In this document: positions 16,366 through 25,337 of the stretch, in pieces
Layout: every line of letters starts with the position of its first letter
Numbering within the stretch: position 1 is the first letter of the stretch
NCBI RefSeq assembly: GCF_902506165.1
Contig: NZ_LR733817.1
Coordinates: 496,001-560,000, forward strand
Direction: 5' to 3'
Source: Bosea sp. 29B
Lineage (GTDB): Bacteria; Pseudomonadota; Alphaproteobacteria; Rhizobiales; Beijerinckiaceae
DNA: 64,000 nt
The notes under the pieces: model-generated
Told to the model about the DNA's origin: nothing
Database searches by the model: none
What the model saw: only the letters and a program-made list of their open reading frames with translations
Program-made: the position numbers and the translations under genes

Positions 16366-16842
16366 GTGGCCAGGCTCGATGCCTTCGATCTGCGCATTCT
16401 CGCCCTGCTGCAGCAGGATGCGAGCAAGCCGCTGGCGGAGATCGCGGAGGCGGTCGGACTGTCGCCGACGCCGTGCTGGCGGCGCATCCAGAAACTGGAA
16501 GAGGCCGGTCATATCAGGCGGCGTGTCGCGCTGCTCGACCGCACCAAGCTGAAGGCCGGCGTCACCGTCTTCATCGCGGTCAAGACGGCGCATCATTCGA
16601 TGGACTGGCTGGAGCGCTTCCACGCCGCCGTACAGGACCTGCCCGAGATCGTCGATTTCTACCGGATGAGCGGCGAGATCGACTACCTGCTCAAGGCCTA
16701 TGTCTCCGACATCACCGCCTATGACGCGCTCTACAAGAAGCTGATCGCGCGCATCGAGCTCAACGACGTCACCTCCATGTTCGCCATGGAGGAGCTGAAA
16801 TCGACCACGGCGATCCCCCTCGGCTTCGCTGCCGAGGGGTGA
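16366..16842 (+). CDS. Lrp/AsnC family transcriptional regulator
   Basis: A 158-residue protein with an N-terminal winged helix-turn-helix (LAEIAEAVGLSPTPCWRRIQ, residues about 23-42) and a C-terminal ligand-binding RAM domain. The start is GTG at 16366, ten bases after AGGAG. Lrp proteins sense amino acids. The divergent cysteine dioxygenase gene suggests that cysteine or a related thiol is the effector (inference). Confidence 0.9.
   Translation: MARLDAFDLRILALLQQDASKPLAEIAEAVGLSPTPCWRRIQKLEEAGHIRRRVALLDRTKLKAGVTVFIAVKTAHHSMDWLERFHAAVQDLPEIVDFYRMSGEIDYLLKAYVSDITAYDALYKKLIARIELNDVTSMFAMEELKSTTAIPLGFAAEG
16816..16839 (+). terminator. Hairpin within the last codons of the Lrp gene
   Basis: CCCCTCGGC pairs perfectly with GCCGAGGGG around a 6-base loop. 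It encodes the last residues (PLGFAAEG) and ends 3 bases before the gene ends, at a convergent junction with the fadJ-like gene 9 bases away. It may act as a shared end signal. Confidence 0.45.
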
Positions 16843-16851
16843 TGACGGCCC

Positions 16852-18912
16852 TCAGCCGAAGCCCTTGCCCTCGGCTGCGAGCTTGCGCAGCATCGGCGCC
16901 GGTTCGAGCGAGGCATCGCCGCTCTCCACTGCTTGCTGCTCCAGCCGCTTGACGATGACGTCAAACCCGACGCTCTCGGCCCAATGCATCGGCCCGCCGC
17001 GCCAGGCCGGCCAGTTGTAACCATTGAGCCAGACCGTATCGATGTCACCGGCGCGCGTGGCGATGCCTTCATCGAGGATGCGCGCGCCCTCGTTCACCAT
17101 CGGGTCGAGCAGCCGCGCCAGGATCTCGTCTGCCGTAAAGCTGCGCCGCGTCACGCCCTTGCTGGCCGAGACCTCGGCGATCAGCGCCTCGACCTCCGGA
17201 TCGCGCTCGCCGGCACGCGCGCCCTCCGGATAGCGGTAATAGCCGCGCCCGGTCTTCTGGCCGAACCAGCCGCGCTCGCAGATCGCATCCGCCACCGCCG
17301 CGCTCTTGCCGCGCGCCTTGCGGCTGCGCCAGCTGATGTCGTTGCCGGCGAGGTCCGACATGGCGAAGGGGCCCATCTTGAAGCCGAAGTCGGTCAGCGC
17401 CGCATCGACCTCATGTGGCAAGGCACCGGCGACGAGCAGACGTTCGGCGGCACGGGTGCGCGCCTCCAAAATGCGGTTGCCGACGAAGCCGAAGCAGTTG
17501 CCGACCACGACCGGCACCTTGCCGAGCTTGCGCCCGAGCGCGAGTGCGGTCGCGACCACATCGTTGGCGACGCCGGCCGGGCGAACGATCTCGAGCAGCT
17601 TCATCACATTGGCTGGGCTGAAGAAGTGCAGGCCGAGCACATCGGCCGGGCGGCTCGTCACCGCGGCGATCTCGGCAAGGTCGAGATAGGAGGTGTTGCT
17701 GGCGAGGATCGCGCCGGGCTTGGCGATCGTATCGAGCGCGCCGAAGATATCGCGCTTGACGCCCATCTCCTCGAAGGCCGCCTCGATCACGATGTCGGCC
17801 TCGGCGGCAGCGGCGAGCCCAACCGCCGGCGTGATCAGGGCCATGCGCTGCTCGCGCACCGCCTCCGTCATCGAGCCGCGCTTGACCGAGAAACCATAGG
17901 TGTCGCGCACCCGGGCATGGCCCTTGTCGATCTGCTCCTGCGTGGTTTCGATCAGCGTCACCGGGATGCCAGCATTGGCGAAGCACATGGCGATGCCGCC
18001 GCCCATGGTGCCGGCACCGATCACCGCGGCACGCGCGATCGGGCGCGGCTTCACGCTCTCGTCGATGCCGGGCACCTTTGCCGCCTCGCGCTCGGCGAAG
18101 AAGACATAGCGCAGCGCCTTGGAGCGCTCGTCGCCGAGCAGCTTCACGAACAGCGCCCGCTCTGTCGCGAAGCCCTCCGCCAGCGGCAGCGTCAACGCCG
18201 CACGCACCGCCTCGACCAGCGCCGCAACGTTCGGCATCTCGCCTGACTTTGCCAGCGCATCCTTGGCCAGAGCCTCGAAGGCCTCGCGCTCGGCGGCCGT
18301 CAGCTTGTCGCTGCGCGCGCTCGTCTTCGCGGGCGCGCCCTTGCCCGCCAATTCCTGTGCCAGCGCGACCGCTGCGCCGACGGCATCGCTGTCGACGAGC
18401 TTGTCGACCAGCCCGAGCGCCAGCGCCTTCTGCGCCGGGATCGGCTCGCCCGAGAGCATCATCGGGAAGGCCGCGGTAGCACCGATCAGGCGCGGCAGGC
18501 GCTGCGTGCCGCCGGCACCGGGGATCAGGCCGAGCTTGATCTCCGGCAGGCCGAGCTTCGCGGCCGGGCTGGCGACGCGGCCATGGCAGGCGAGCGCGAC
18601 CTCGAGCCCACCACCCAATGCGACGCCCTCGGTCGCGGCGATGACCGGTTTCGGGGCATTCTCGATCATGGCCAGCAGATCCGGCAGGATCGGCGGGGCC
18701 GGAGGCTTGCCGAACTCGCTGATATCGGCCCCCGCAATGAAGGCGCGGCCCTTGGCGGCGATGACCAGCGCCGTCACGGCCTGATCGGCCATCGCCTGCG
18801 CCAGCACGGCGGCGAGATCGGCCCGGAGCGCGGCCGAAAGCGCATTCACCGGCGGGTTGTCGAGCGTCGCGATGGCGATCTCGCCCTGGCGGGTCAATGT
18901 GACGGTAGGCAT
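16852..18912 (-). CDS. fadJ: Bifunctional enoyl-CoA hydratase / 3-hydroxyacyl-CoA dehydrogenase
   Basis: A 686-residue fatty-acid beta-oxidation enzyme. Residues 1-190 are a crotonase domain with GADISEF (oxyanion loop) and [11 protein letters not shown]. Residues about 293-470 form the NAD-binding hydroxyacyl-CoA dehydrogenase domain with [10 protein letters not shown] from residue 300, followed by the helical C-terminal dehydrogenase domains. It hydrates trans-2-enoyl-CoA and oxidises the 3-hydroxyacyl-CoA. No thiolase gene is adjacent. The gene name is given by domain layout only; FadB and peroxisomal-type paralogues look alike. Confidence 0.85.
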   Translation of the reverse strand: MPTVTLTRQGEIAIATLDNPPVNALSAALRADLAAVLAQAMADQAVTALVIAAKGRAFIAGADISEFGKPPAPPILPDLLAMIENAPKPVIAATEGVALGGGLEVALACHGRVASPAAKLGLPEIKLGLIPGAGGTQRLPRLIGATAAFPMMLSGEPIPAQKALALGLVDKLVDSDAVGAAVALAQELAGKGAPAKTSARSDKLTAAEREAFEALAKDALAKSGEMPNVAALVEAVRAALTLPLAEGFATERALFVKLLGDERSKALRYVFFAEREAAKVPGIDESVKPRPIARAAVIGAGTMGGGIAMCFANAGIPVTLIETTQEQIDKGHARVRDTYGFSVKRGSMTEAVREQRMALITPAVGLAAAAEADIVIEAAFEEMGVKRDIFGALDTIAKPGAILASNTSYLDLAEIAAVTSRPADVLGLHFFSPANVMKLLEIVRPAGVANDVVATALALGRKLGKVPVVVGNCFGFVGNRILEARTRAAERLLVAGALPHEVDAALTDFGFKMGPFAMSDLAGNDISWRSRKARGKSAAVADAICERGWFGQKTGRGYYRYPEGARAGERDPEVEALIAEVSASKGVTRRSFTADEILARLLDPMVNEGARILDEGIATRAGDIDTVWLNGYNWPAWRGGPMHWAESVGFDVIVKRLEQQAVESGDASLEPAPMLRKLAAEGKGFG

Positions 18913-19085
18913 GCGATCTCCACCCTGTCCTGGCGGCGACGCAATCGCGTCGCTGAATTAGTTGAAGCTTAAAATAATGACGGAGACCCCGCAACGCCTG
19001 AGCCTAAGGGCTTCCTTGACCGGCGCAAGCGGCTCCCCCATCGTCTGCCGCCCGCTTCCGGCGGAAGGACAATGAGAAGGCTTGC

Positions 19086-19838
19086 ATGACCGAGACCGTT
19101 CTGAGCGAGACCCCGGCCGAGGGCGTCAGGCAGATCACCATGAACCGGCCCGACCGGCGCAACGCGCTCGACCGCGTCACCTATCAGGGGCTGATCGACG
19201 CGCTCGCCGCCGCTGATGCCGACGCCTCGGTGCGGGCCGTCGTGCTCACAGGCGCCGGCGGCTGCTTTACCAGCGGCAACGACATCAAGGATTTTGCTGC
19301 GGCTGCTGCGACCGGCGTCGGCGCCGAGATCGCCATCGACTTCCTGATCGCGATCTCCACGGCGAAGAAGCCGATCGTCGCGGCGGCGGAGGGTTTCGCC
19401 GTCGGCATCGGCACCACCATGCTGCTGCATTGCGATCTCGCCTTCGCTGCGCGCGGTGCCAGCTTCCGCATGCCCTTCGTCAGCCTCGGCCTCTGCCCGG
19501 AGGGTGGCTCGAGCTATCTCCTGCCCCTGATCGCCGGCAGCAAACGCGCCGCCGAGCTGCTGATGCTGGGCGAGGCCTTCGGCCCCGAGGTCGCGCAGGA
19601 CGCCGGCCTGATCAACGGCGTCACCGACGAAGGCGGTGCGCTCGCGGCCGCGCTCGACAAGGCCAGGGCGCTGGCGGCCCTGCCGCCGCAATCGGTCGCG
19701 CTGACCAAGTCGCTGCTCAAGCGCGGCAGCGCCGCCGCCGTGGCCGAGACGATCGGGACCGAGGCGCGCCATTTCGGCGAGCGATTGAAATCGGCCGAGG
19801 CGCAGGCCGCCTTCATGGCCTTCCTGACCAAGCGCTGA
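19086..19838 (+). CDS. Enoyl-CoA hydratase/isomerase family protein
   Basis: A 250-residue crotonase-fold protein. The oxyanion loops are seen in [12 protein letters not shown] and [16 protein letters not shown], and [10 protein letters not shown] marks the N-terminus. It probably hydrates or isomerises enoyl-CoAs, alongside the divergent fadJ-like gene 173 bases away. One catalytic Glu position is replaced in the GLCPEGGSS segment, so the exact reaction is open. Confidence 0.85.
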   Translation: MTETVLSETPAEGVRQITMNRPDRRNALDRVTYQGLIDALAAADADASVRAVVLTGAGGCFTSGNDIKDFAAAAATGVGAEIAIDFLIAISTAKKPIVAAAEGFAVGIGTTMLLHCDLAFAARGASFRMPFVSLGLCPEGGSSYLLPLIAGSKRAAELLMLGEAFGPEVAQDAGLINGVTDEGGALAAALDKARALAALPPQSVALTKSLLKRGSAAAVAETIGTEARHFGERLKSAEAQAAFMAFLTKR

Positions 19839-19944
19839 CGGCGCGCGACGCCGGCGCCCATCTGTCGCGCCGTTGTCGCGGGAATCGCGGAACTTCCTGC
19901 TCCTCGTCACGTTGACGCGCGTCGGCGATCGCAAGGAGCAGGAT

Positions 19945-20751
19945 GTGAAGCTGAAGGTCGTCGCCACCCTGGTCTATCGCTTCGACCATGAAACACCGGT
20001 GATCGTCGCGATCGAGCCGGCGCGGTCTTCGGACCAGAGCATCCTGTCCGATCGCCTACTGCTGGATCAGTCCGTCAATCTGATCCGTGACCTCGACGCC
20101 GAAACCGGCGCACGCCGCTTCCGCGCGGTGCTCTCGGGCCAGGTCTCGATCCAGTATCAGGGCACGATCGACAACGGCACACGCCGCCTCCTGCATGCCG
20201 ATGCGCGCCAGCACGCCTGGGCCGAACTGCCGTCCGAGGTCTTGCCCTATTTGCTGCCGAGCCGCTTCTGCCCCTCCGACAATCTGATGCGCTTCGCCCA
20301 GCGCGAGTTCAGCGATATCGAAGCCGGTGGCGCCAAGGTCCTCGCCGTCGTCGATTGGCTGCAGGAGCATGTCGACTACGTCCACGGCGTCAGCAATGCG
20401 CAGACCACAGCGGAGCAGACCTTCATCGACCGGGCGGGTGTCTGCCGCGACTTCAGCCATCTCGCAATCGCGCTCTGCCGTGCGCTCAATCTGCCGGCCC
20501 GCGCCGTCAGCGTCTATGCAGCCGACCTCGATCCGCCGGACTTCCACGCCGTCTTCGAGGTCTATCTCGACGGCCAGTGGTGGCTGGTCGATCCGACGCG
20601 GCTGGCACCGGTCGACGGCATGGTCCGCATCGCGGCAGGACGCGACGCGGCTGACATCGCCTTCCTGACCAGCGGCAATTTCTGCCAATGCCAGAACCAG
20701 TGGGTCGAGGTCAGCCGCATCGAGGACAGCGAGCCGGCTCAGGCGGCCTGA
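19945..20751 (+). CDS. Transglutaminase-like domain protein
   Basis: A 268-residue protein of the bacterial transglutaminase-like class. A catalytic Cys-His-Asp triad is visible: Cys167 (GVCRDFSHLA), His201 (DFHAVF) and Asp216 (VDPTRLAP). An N-terminal beta-rich region precedes it. The GTG at 19945 is chosen because AAGGAG lies 6 bases upstream; the frame is open back to 19873. No signal peptide is evident. Members act as proteases or amidases; the substrate is unknown. Confidence 0.85.
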   Translation: MKLKVVATLVYRFDHETPVIVAIEPARSSDQSILSDRLLLDQSVNLIRDLDAETGARRFRAVLSGQVSIQYQGTIDNGTRRLLHADARQHAWAELPSEVLPYLLPSRFCPSDNLMRFAQREFSDIEAGGAKVLAVVDWLQEHVDYVHGVSNAQTTAEQTFIDRAGVCRDFSHLAIALCRALNLPARAVSVYAADLDPPDFHAVFEVYLDGQWWLVDPTRLAPVDGMVRIAAGRDAADIAFLTSGNFCQCQNQWVEVSRIEDSEPAQAA

Positions 20752-20772
20752 GCCGATGCGCGCTCACGGCGA

Positions 20773-21027
20773 TCAATCATCGTCGTCATCATGGTCGCGT
20801 CGGCGCCTGCGCCGCCAGCGATAGTAATCATCATCGTGCCAGCGCCGCCGATAGCCATCATCGTAGTAGCGGCGGCGATACCAGCGGCGGCGGCGATCAT
20901 CGTCATCGTCATCATCGTCGGCCCTTGCGGTCGTCGCGGTGAGCGACGCGCCGGCGATCACCATGGGCAACGCAAAAAGCGCCAGCCGCAGCAGCTTCCG
21001 CCGTCCTTCGTCGGTCTCGCTCGTCAT
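20773..21027 (-). CDS. Exported Asp/Arg/Tyr-rich low-complexity peptide
   Basis: An 84-residue protein not similar to any family I know. Residues 1-35 are a signal peptide with a double-Arg start (GRRKLLRLALFALPMVIAGA) and an ARA cleavage site. The mature part is almost only Asp, Arg, Tyr, Trp and His: an eight-Asp block, RRRRWYRRRYYDDGYRRRW, then DDD and Arg runs, ending HDDDDD. GGAGG lies 5 bases before the ATG at 21027. It follows the four sit genes on the same strand after 113 bases, so it may belong to their operon. Acidic and His residues could bind metal (inference). Confidence 0.6.
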   Translation of the reverse strand: MTSETDEGRRKLLRLALFALPMVIAGASLTATTARADDDDDDDDRRRRWYRRRYYDDGYRRRWHDDDYYRWRRRRRRDHDDDDD

Positions 21028-21140
21028 CGTCTCCTCCATATCGACCATGCCCCATCGCAGTGGGACAACTGGGCGGATTTGGGAAGAACGCGTGGCGAAC
21101 AGCCATATTCCCGAGGAGGCTTGCTTTTCTCCAGCGCGAT

Positions 21141-21989
21141 TCAGGCCTGACGCACCGTGGCCAGTCTCCGCGACTTGAGGAGGCTGCTCGTCAGCGCAGT
21201 CAGGAAAAGCACCGCCTGCACAACGACGATACAGGGCCCGGTCGCGACATCGAGATGGAAGCTCAGGATCGTGCCGAAGACGCTCGACGTCACCGCCGCC
21301 GCGATCGCGGTCAGGAGCATCAGGTCGAAGCGCCGTGTGGTCAGGAAGCCGATCGCGCCGGGCGCTACCAGCATGGCGACGACCAGGATGATGCCGACCG
21401 CTTTCAGCGCCGCGACGATGGTCAGCGCCAGCATGGCGAGCAGGCCGAAATGCAGCGCCTTGACCGGCAGCCCAATCGCGCGCGCATGCGCCGGGTCGAA
21501 GGCGTGCAGCAGGAAGTCGCGGCGTTTGACCAGCATGAAGCCGGCGACCGGCAAGGCGATCAGCGCCGTCTCGGCGATGTCGCCCCAGGTCACGCCAAGC
21601 ATGTTGCCGAACAGGATGTGCAGCAGGTGCTGGTCGCTGTCGACCTTGACGAAGAGCACGAGCCCGAGCGCGAACATGCCGGAGAAGACGATGCCCATCA
21701 CCGTATCCTCCTTCACCCGGCTGTTCTCCTTGAGATAGCCGATGCCGAAGGCGCAGGTCAGGCCGGCGGCGAAGGCGCCGATGGCGAGCGGCAGGCTCGC
21801 GATATGGGCCAGCACGATGCCGGGCAGCACCGCATGCGAGACCGCATCGCCCATCAGCGACCAGCCCTTCAGCACGAGGAAGCAGGACAGCACGGCGCAG
21901 ACGAGGCCGACCATCACCGCGACGGCGAGGCCACGCAGCATGAACTCGTGCGCGAAGGGTGCGAGCAGCCAGGTTTGGATCAGGCTCAT
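21141..21989 (-). CDS. sitD: Manganese/iron ABC transporter permease (second)
   Basis: A 282-residue permease of the metal-importer (ABC-3) family with about eight membrane spans. The motif [24 protein letters not shown] near the N-terminus is diagnostic. It works with the paralogous permease, the ATPase and the binding protein upstream. Its ATG overlaps the stop of the first permease gene. Confidence 0.88.
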   Translation of the reverse strand: MSLIQTWLLAPFAHEFMLRGLAVAVMVGLVCAVLSCFLVLKGWSLMGDAVSHAVLPGIVLAHIASLPLAIGAFAAGLTCAFGIGYLKENSRVKEDTVMGIVFSGMFALGLVLFVKVDSDQHLLHILFGNMLGVTWGDIAETALIALPVAGFMLVKRRDFLLHAFDPAHARAIGLPVKALHFGLLAMLALTIVAALKAVGIILVVAMLVAPGAIGFLTTRRFDLMLLTAIAAAVTSSVFGTILSFHLDVATGPCIVVVQAVLFLTALTSSLLKSRRLATVRQA

Positions 21990-22840
21990 GCCGCCGCTCC
22001 CGTGCTGGCAGCGCGGCGCGCGCCGAGGCGGCCATGCTTGGGCGCAAACAGGAAGGCGGCGAGGAAGAGCAGTGTCTGGAACACGACGATCAGCCCGCCG
22101 GTCGAGCCGTCGAGGAAGTAGCTGGCATAGGCTCCGAGAGCCGAGGTCGTCACACCCATCGTCACCGCGATCGCGATCAGCCGGCCGAAGCGGTCGGTCA
22201 GGAGGTAGGCGGTTGCGCCAGGCGTGACCACCATGGCGATGACGAGGCAGGCGCCGACCGTCTGCAGTGCCGCGACCGTGCAGGCGCTGAGCAGCACGAA
22301 GAACAGGATCTTGAGCCGCGTCGGCGAGAGGCCGACGGCGCGCGCCTGGTTCTCGTCGAAGAAGACCAGCATCAGATCCTTCCAGCGCAGCAGCAGGATG
22401 GCGAGCGAGACGAAGGCGATGATCGCGACCTGAACGACGTCCTCATCGGAGATGCCGAGGATGTTGCCGAGCACGATCGACTGGACGTTGACCGAGGTCG
22501 GGTTGATCGAGACGATCATCAGGCCGACGGCGAAGAACGTTGTGAAGACGATGCCGATCACGGCATCCTCGCGCAATTGGGTGCGCACCCGGACCAGCGC
22601 CATGGCGAGAGCCGCGAGGAGTCCTGAAAAGAACGCACCGGCGGCATAAGGAACCTTCAAGAGATAGGCGAGTGCGACGCCGGGCACGATCGCATGCGCC
22701 AGCGCATCGCCCATCAGCGACCAGCCCTTCAGCATCAGATAGCAGGATAGGAAGGCGCAGACGCCGCCGACCAGGGCCGAGACCCAGATCGCCTTGACCA
22801 TGTACTGGTAGCCGAAGGGTTCGAGCAGGAGCTCCATCAC
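21986..22840 (-). CDS. sitC: Manganese/iron ABC transporter permease (first)
   Basis: A 284-residue ABC-3 family permease with [24 protein letters not shown], parallel to the motif in the next gene; the two probably form a heterodimer. It overlaps the ATPase gene upstream and the second permease gene downstream by 4 bases each, so all are translated together. Confidence 0.88.
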   Translation of the reverse strand: MMELLLEPFGYQYMVKAIWVSALVGGVCAFLSCYLMLKGWSLMGDALAHAIVPGVALAYLLKVPYAAGAFFSGLLAALAMALVRVRTQLREDAVIGIVFTTFFAVGLMIVSINPTSVNVQSIVLGNILGISDEDVVQVAIIAFVSLAILLLRWKDLMLVFFDENQARAVGLSPTRLKILFFVLLSACTVAALQTVGACLVIAMVVTPGATAYLLTDRFGRLIAIAVTMGVTTSALGAYASYFLDGSTGGLIVVFQTLLFLAAFLFAPKHGRLGARRAASTGAAA

Positions 22841-23745
22841 GGCTGCCCGTCCTTCCTGCCGGCGGCAGGCTTCTCATGATCGCGATCACCATAGAAGACG
22901 AGCGGGCGCTCATCGTCGGTGATCACGGTGACGCGGCGGTCGTCGGCATCGGCATGCAGGCTCGCGCCTTCCAGGCGGAAATGCCGGAGCGCGCCGCCGA
23001 AAGCACGTTGCAGGTTGTCCTGAGTGAAGGTCGTCTCGGTCGGGCCTGCTGCGAGCACCGTCTTGTTGACGATCACGACCTGGTCGCAGAAATCCGGGAT
23101 CGAGCCGAGATTATGGGTCGAGACCAGCATCAGCCGGCCTTCCGCCCTGAGTTCGCGCATCAGCCCGACGATCTGGTCCTCGGTCTTGACGTCGACACCG
23201 GTGAAGGGCTCGTCGAGCAGGATCACCTGCCCGCCCTGCGCCAGCGCGCGCGCCAGGAAGACGCGCTTGCGCTGGCCGCCGGAGAGCTCGCCGATCTGGC
23301 GGCGGCGGAACTCCAGCATGTTGACGCGTTCGAGCGCCAGCTCGGCCGCCTCGCGGTCCGCCCGCCGCGGCAGGCGCATGAAGCCCATATGGCCGTAGCG
23401 CCCCATCATCACGACGTCGTCGACCAGCACCGGGAAGGTCCAGTCGACCTCTTCCGCCTGCGGCACATAGGCAACGAGGCCGCGCTTCAGCGCCGCGCGA
23501 ACCTCCATGCCGGCGATGCTGACCAGCCCCTGCGCCGGCTTGAGGAAGCCCATCAGCGTCTTGAAGATCGTCGACTTGCCGGAGCCGTTGACGCCGACCA
23601 GCGCGCAGATCGTCCCCGGACCGAGCGCGAAGGAGGCATCGTTCACCGCGGTGACGCCATTGGCGTAGCGAACGGTGACGCCGCTGACCACGATCGACGG
23701 CGTCGGTCCCTGCCCCGGGCGGATCTCGGCGCTCTGCAGGTTCAC
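22837..23745 (-). CDS. sitB: Manganese/iron ABC transporter ATP-binding protein
   Basis: A 302-residue ATPase with Walker [10 protein letters not shown], signature LSGGQRKR, Walker [13 protein letters not shown] and switch His in LVSTHN. The C-terminal extension after about residue 255 ([22 protein letters not shown]) is hydrophilic. It drives metal uptake with the two permeases. It overlaps both neighbours by 4 bases. Confidence 0.9.
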   Translation of the reverse strand: MNLQSAEIRPGQGPTPSIVVSGVTVRYANGVTAVNDASFALGPGTICALVGVNGSGKSTIFKTLMGFLKPAQGLVSIAGMEVRAALKRGLVAYVPQAEEVDWTFPVLVDDVVMMGRYGHMGFMRLPRRADREAAELALERVNMLEFRRRQIGELSGGQRKRVFLARALAQGGQVILLDEPFTGVDVKTEDQIVGLMRELRAEGRLMLVSTHNLGSIPDFCDQVVIVNKTVLAAGPTETTFTQDNLQRAFGGALRHFRLEGASLHADADDRRVTVITDDERPLVFYGDRDHEKPAAGRKDGQP

Positions 23746-24662
23746 TGGCCGAACCCTTTCGCGATCGTATCGACGGTGACTTCGAGCAGCTTGAGATAGG
23801 TCGGCACTGCGCCGCGCGCATCCGACAGCGAGTCGACATAGAGCACGCCGCCATATTTGGCCCCGGTCTCGCGCGCGACCTGCCTGGCAGCACGGTCCGA
23901 GATCGTGCTCTCGCTGAACACGGCCGGGAGCTTGTTCTTGCGGACGAGATCGATCAGGCGGCGCACCTGCTGCGGCGTGCCCTGCTCGTCGGCATTGATC
24001 GGCCAGAGATAGGCTTCGCGCCAGCCATAGTCGCGGGTCAGATAGCTGAAGGCGCCCTCGCTGGAGACGAGCCAGCGCTTGTCGGCCGGCACCTTGTCGA
24101 GCCGGGCGCGCAAGGGCGCGTCCATCGCCTTGATCTGAGCGCCGTAGTCCGCGGCGTTTTTCGCATAGGTCGCGGCATTGGCCGGATCGGCCTCGGCCAA
24201 TGCCTTGCGGATGTTCTCGACATAGATCAGCGCGCTCGCCGTCGACATCCAGGCATGCGGGTTGGGCTTGCCCTCATAAGGCCCGTCCTTGATGCCCATC
24301 GGCACGATGCCATCGGTCACCACGGCGCTCCTGACGTTCTTCACATTGTCGAAGAACTTCTCGAACCAGCGCTCCAGGTTCATGCCGTTCCACAGGACGA
24401 GATCAGCCGACTGCGCCTTCACCACATCAAGCGGCGTCGGCTGGTAATCGTGGATCTCTGCCCCCGGCTTGGTGATCGACTCGACGATCGCCGCCGTGCC
24501 GGCGACGTTCTGGGCGATGTCCTGGATAACCGTGAAGGTCGTGACGACGCGCAGCGGCTTGCCCGGCGCGGCCTGTGCCAGGGCGCTTCCAGCGGAAACG
24601 GCGAGGCCAAGCGCCAGTGTCGTGGCTACGACGAGATCAAGGAAACAACGGCGCGAGGGCAT
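23742..24662 (-). CDS. sitA: Manganese/iron ABC transporter substrate-binding protein
   Basis: A 306-residue cluster A-I metal-binding protein with a signal peptide (residues 1-29, cleavage after ALA). The four expected metal ligands are His71 (EIHDYQPTP), His136 (NPHAWMS), Glu202 (SSEGAFSYL) and Asp277 (YVDSLS). The His-His-Glu-Asp set is that of Mn/Fe-binding SitA/PsaA; zinc-specific ZnuA proteins use three His and a His-rich loop, which is absent. It heads the sit operon and faces a Mur/Fur gene. Confidence 0.92.
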   Translation of the reverse strand: MPSRRCFLDLVVATTLALGLAVSAGSALAQAAPGKPLRVVTTFTVIQDIAQNVAGTAAIVESITKPGAEIHDYQPTPLDVVKAQSADLVLWNGMNLERWFEKFFDNVKNVRSAVVTDGIVPMGIKDGPYEGKPNPHAWMSTASALIYVENIRKALAEADPANAATYAKNAADYGAQIKAMDAPLRARLDKVPADKRWLVSSEGAFSYLTRDYGWREAYLWPINADEQGTPQQVRRLIDLVRKNKLPAVFSESTISDRAARQVARETGAKYGGVLYVDSLSDARGAVPTYLKLLEVTVDTIAKGFGQ

Positions 24663-24702
24663 GATCTCTCCGATAGCGAAACAGGGAATGACACAACGCT
24701 AT

Positions 24703-24767
24703 TGCAAACTATTTGCATCTGTCAACGCAATTGCAACCCAATTGCGACAAGGCATTTTTGCAAATGC
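24703..24767. promoter_or_regulatory. Cluster of Mur/Fur-box palindromes
   Basis: The divergent gap between sitA and the Fur-type gene holds several TGCAA-type palindromes: TGCAAACTATTTGCA (24703-24717, perfect), GCAATTGC with CCAATTGCG around 24727-24745, and GCATTTTTGCAAATGC (24752-24767, perfect). The TGCAAA/TTTGCA form resembles Mur-responsive sites described in rhizobia. Their position suggests control of both sitABCD and the regulator. Confidence 0.7.
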
Positions 24768-24792
24768 GTCTCAGGGTTGCTACCTCTCGCGC

Positions 24793-25248
24793 ATGAAAGG
24801 AATCGACCAGCGCGTGACGGAGTTCGAGCACCAGCTCCGCAAGGCGGGCCTGCGCATGACCCAGCAGCGCCGGCTGATCCTGCGGGTTCTGGCCGAGGCC
24901 GACGATCATCCCGATGCGAAGGGCATCTTCACCCGCGCCTTCGTGCATGACCCGACGTTGTCGCTCTCGACCGTCTATCGCACGATGAAACTGCTGGAGA
25001 CGCAGGGCGCAATCGAGCGCCATGCCTTCGAGGACGGCGTCTCGCGCTACGAGCATGCCGATCAGGCCCATCACGACCATCTGATCGATGTCGAGAGCGG
25101 CGAGGTGATCGAATTCTCCTCGCCGGAGATCGAAGAGCTGCAGGCGAAGATCGCCGCCAAGCTCGGCTACGAGATCGTCCGCCACAAGCTCGAACTCTAT
25201 GGCAGGAAGCTCGGCCGGAAGGGTCGCCGCAAGCCCGGCGAAGGCTGA
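24793..25248 (+). CDS. mur: Fur family metal regulator, probably Mur (manganese-responsive)
   Basis: A 151-residue Fur-fold protein: winged helix with GLRMTQQRRLILRVL and LSLSTVYRTMKLLE, then the metal-site HHDH at residues 93-96. It contains no cysteine, so the CxxC structural zinc sites of Zur and of many Fur proteins are missing, as in alphaproteobacterial Mur/Fur. It is divergent from sitABCD over a set of palindromes. The ATG at 24793 fits the family length; the frame is open further upstream through the operator region. The Mur assignment is by context. Confidence 0.85.
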   Translation: MKGIDQRVTEFEHQLRKAGLRMTQQRRLILRVLAEADDHPDAKGIFTRAFVHDPTLSLSTVYRTMKLLETQGAIERHAFEDGVSRYEHADQAHHDHLIDVESGEVIEFSSPEIEELQAKIAAKLGYEIVRHKLELYGRKLGRKGRRKPGEG

Positions 25249-25337
25249 AGCCTCAGCCTTTCACGGTATTGAGTTTACCGAATCTCAAGGCCCGCCTTCG
25301 ATAGCTCACGCAACGGCAACTCGTCCTTTTGCGAAGC

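Noticed and set aside
20773..22047. A 424-codon minus-strand frame that includes the small charged peptide
   Set aside because: The upstream part is out of frame with the sitD permease, which is clearly the real gene. Only the last 84 codons, with their own signal peptide and ribosome site, are supported.
24469..24792. An extended N-terminus for the Fur-type regulator
   Set aside because: The open frame runs antisense through sitA and the operator palindromes; the ATG at 24793 gives the normal family length.
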